Shown one piece after another: positions 14,538 to 16,178 of a stretch of 16,178 nt of DNA. Both the position numbers and the translations under genes were made by a program. The notes below the pieces were generated by a model. The model saw only the letters and a list, made by a program, of their open reading frames with translations. It was not told where the DNA came from and made no database searches. Position 1 is the stretch's first letter. Every line of letters starts with the position of its first letter. Where the stretch lies: positions 1 through 16,178 of the forward strand of contig USQO01000047.1 in NCBI GenBank assembly GCA_900556845.1, written 5' to 3'. Source of the stretch: an uncultured Bacteroides sp. Its GTDB lineage: Bacteria > Bacteroidota > Bacteroidia > Bacteroidales > Bacteroidaceae.

Positions 14538-15962
14538 ATGGAAAAGAAATACCAGATTTTTATTTCGTCAACGTATAAAGATTTGATAGAAGCCCGTAGC
14601 AAAGTAAGGGATGCCATCCTATCGATGATGCATTTCCCAGTTGGTATGGAGATGTTTAACGCTGCTGACGAAGAACAGTGGGAAATCATACAAGAGACGA
14701 TTGATAGTTCGGATTATTATGTTTTGATTTTGGGACAGCGATATGGCTCTGTAATAGAATCTGGATCGGATGCTGGAATTAGCTATACGGAAAAGGAATT
14801 TCGCTATGCGAGAGAGAAGAAAATTCCTGTTCTGGTATTCATAATTGATGATGATGTGGCAATTAAGCCGGAATTTATAGAAAAAGATCCAGAAAGTATA
14901 AAAAAGCTGGCTGATTTCAAGACAGAAGCTAAAAAAGGACGAACGGTACAGTGGTGGACTAATATTGACGAACTTGCTAGAGAGGTTTCAGAATCTTTAC
15001 ATCAGCAAATGGATCGAAAAAAGCGTCCAGGGTGGATAAGAGGAGATGCCTTTGATATTGAAGCAAGTCATGCAGAAATTCTCAGTTTGAATAAAAAGAT
15101 AAGAGAACTTGAGCAGGAAAATGCTGAGTTGAAATCACAGATTGTAAAGCGGGTTCCTGAGTTGATGGCCGCAGTTGTGCTGGATCAACAGGATGATGAA
15201 GAAGTGGACGGAAAAGGTCTTAAAACACATGGAAAATTGCTTATTGATAGCTCAGATAATGCAATCAAGATCCAGTTATATCATAATGATGGAGAATGCT
15301 ACAAAAACAAGTATGAACCACTTGATTTAAGTTGCGTTGAATCACATTTAAAAAAGTATGTAAAAGAAAAGGACTTGCAGGCTTACAATGCAGCACTACC
15401 GTCTGAAGAAGAAATAAATGATTATGCACACAAGATGAGCGTATATAAGACAATAACAAACGGTGGTGTTGCGCTCAAGCTAAGAGTGCTTAATAAGGGA
15501 ACAGCGAAAGCAACCGACATTAGAATCTCAATCGTATTTCCAAAAGATATTTTTGTATATGACATTGATGATATCGAAAAAATGAAGGAGCCGAAAGCAC
15601 CAAAACTTCCACCGAATCCTATTGAAAAGGCAGAGGAACGTTTTATGAGCGACTTAAATCCAGTATATGGCTTGTTGAAAAATAGTATGGACGGAATGCA
15701 GCCATTCTACTCAGCTCGAAGCTTGCCGATTATAGACCCGGCAATTTTTAACAACTCCAATTCTTCTGTGTTTGAATCAATATCTATACGAGATAACTCA
15801 ATATTTGCTGAATGCAATCAGTTGCCACATAAAGATGATACCGAGTTTGATGGGATATATATTGTTCCGGCTAGAAAAGGAAAATTCAAAGTAAGCGTTT
15901 CACTGATGTGTTCGGAATATATTGAACCGAAAGTTCATGATATTGAATTTGAAATTGTCTAA
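14538..15962 (+). CDS. DUF4062 / coiled-coil / Ig-like protein, candidate defence effector
   Basis: A 474-aa protein. Residues about 4-105 are a clear DUF4062 domain: YQIFISSTYKDLIEAR, MEMFNAADEEQWEII, then DSSDYYVLILGQRYGS and SYTEKEFRYAREKKIPVLVFI. An IEASHAEILSLNKKIRELEQ coiled coil spans about 175-205. Residues about 305-345 (VALKLRVLNKGTAKATDIRI) read like an Ig-type beta-sandwich (CARDB/NEW3-like), continuing to the C-terminus. DUF4062 is a nucleotide-binding-like fold common at the N-terminus of defence-associated proteins; there is no STAND ATPase here, so the C-terminal half may be a sensor. AAGGAAG lies 9 nt before the ATG. The gap to the nucleotidyltransferase is 48 bp with no terminator seen, so co-transcription is likely. 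The gene is visibly AT-richer than the recombinases. The function is not known. Confidence 0.75.
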   Translation: MEKKYQIFISSTYKDLIEARSKVRDAILSMMHFPVGMEMFNAADEEQWEIIQETIDSSDYYVLILGQRYGSVIESGSDAGISYTEKEFRYAREKKIPVLVFIIDDDVAIKPEFIEKDPESIKKLADFKTEAKKGRTVQWWTNIDELAREVSESLHQQMDRKKRPGWIRGDAFDIEASHAEILSLNKKIRELEQENAELKSQIVKRVPELMAAVVLDQQDDEEVDGKGLKTHGKLLIDSSDNAIKIQLYHNDGECYKNKYEPLDLSCVESHLKKYVKEKDLQAYNAALPSEEEINDYAHKMSVYKTITNGGVALKLRVLNKGTAKATDIRISIVFPKDIFVYDIDDIEKMKEPKAPKLPPNPIEKAEERFMSDLNPVYGLLKNSMDGMQPFYSARSLPIIDPAIFNNSNSSVFESISIRDNSIFAECNQLPHKDDTEFDGIYIVPARKGKFKVSVSLMCSEYIEPKVHDIEFEIV

Positions 15963-15979
15963 TAATTAAAATAAGTACG

Positions 15980-16045
15980 AATAAGCCGCATAGGGCTTCC
16001 CAATGGTTTTAACCCAATGGGAAACTTTATGCGGCTTATTTTTTT
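15980..16045 (+). terminator. Strong rho-independent terminator
   Basis: AATAAGCCGCATA (15980-15992) and TATGCGGCTTATT (16028-16040) are a perfect 13-bp stem, extended inward by TTCCCA/TGGGAA (15997-16002, 16018-16023), and followed by a seven-T run (16039-16045). The loop contains a direct repeat CCCAATGG (15999-16006, 16013-16020). It ends the DUF4062 operon and shields the sequence beyond from its transcription. Confidence 0.9.
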
Positions 16046-16084
16046 GCTTTTTTTGAAAAAATTGTTGTCCCTATCTTGACATCA

Positions 16085-16178
16085 GGGGGCCCAGCAAGTT
16101 TTATTATGCCGCTTCAGATTGGGAAAACACCTATTGTTGTGCCACGGCAGCATCAGTTCAATGAACACGTTAATGACC
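16085..16178 (+). pseudogene. 3' part of a GT28-type polysaccharide glycosyltransferase gene, N-terminus missing
   Basis: The last 94 bases read as GGPASFIMPLQIGKTP followed by IVVPRQHQFNEHVND, open at the window end. This is the nucleotide-sugar-binding segment of the Glyco_tran_28_C domain, as in EpsE/PssE/Cps14G-like subunits of capsule and exopolysaccharide glycosyltransferases. No N-terminal part of the enzyme precedes it: upstream in the same frame there is only the terminator hairpin and a stop at 16010, and the residues just before (PILTS) depart from the usual VxTHGGP. The gene has therefore been cut near its GGP motif. The likeliest cause is insertion of the mobile element, with the 5' half at the far left end outside the window. 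The start coordinate is the first base that clearly matches the family. Confidence 0.75.

Noticed and set aside
15999..16020. Direct repeat CCCAATGG as a possible attachment core
   Set aside because: Both copies lie inside the terminator loop and are part of its secondary stem; two copies this close are not element ends.
1..16178. CRISPR arrays, tRNA and rRNA genes
   Set aside because: No regularly spaced repeats and no cloverleaf-like or rRNA-like sequence was seen on either strand.

Overview
The window looks like the right-hand part of an integrative conjugative or mobilizable element in a low-to-mid-GC gut-type Firmicute (Clostridia; Oscillospiraceae or Lachnospiraceae are plausible). This rests on DUF3849, TTRAP and YodL helper genes, a MobC plus MOBP-type relaxase pair, a DUF6870 gene and an operon of large serine recombinases, a gene set I associate with Tn1549-like elements. 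Nearly every gene has a strong GGAGG ribosome binding site, as expected for Firmicutes. No tRNA, rRNA or CRISPR array was seen.

Layout. (1) 2-2716, plus strand: three translationally coupled accessory genes (DUF3849/LPD-like protein, TTRAP-like protein, YodL-like protein; ATGA overlaps), then a 58-aa gene whose ribosome binding site lies in a strong hairpin, then a bidirectional terminator. (2) 2783-4751, minus strand: relaxase preceded by mobC, with overlapping ends. (3) 4752-5124: a 373-bp non-coding stretch with several inverted repeats and nic-like hexamers, the best oriT candidate, ending in a 103-bp imperfect palindrome. (4) 5125-5394: DUF6870 protein. (5) 5395-12002: a consensus sigma-A promoter, a structured leader and four overlapping or coupled recombinase genes. 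Three carry the catalytic serine and a four-cysteine zinc ribbon. The second lacks both and may be a non-catalytic partner. (6) 12035-12787: bidirectional terminator, a minus-strand flavodoxin gene with a clear promoter, and a divergent control region. (7) 12788-15962, plus strand: a MarR-like HTH protein overlapping an AbiEii-type nucleotidyltransferase (a candidate type IV toxin-antitoxin or abortive-infection pair), followed 48 bp later by a DUF4062/coiled-coil protein. This is a likely defence cargo, closed by a very strong terminator. (8) About 16085 to the end: the beginning-less C-terminal part of a GT28-type (EpsE/PssE-like) polysaccharide glycosyltransferase gene, entered in its conserved GGPASF block. 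The simplest reading is that the right junction of the element is here and that it inserted into this gene.

How the parts fit: regions 1-3 serve transfer (DNA processing and helpers), region 5 serves excision and integration, and regions 6-7 are cargo between the recombinases and the right end. All assignments come from reading motifs in the translated sequence; no database search was possible.
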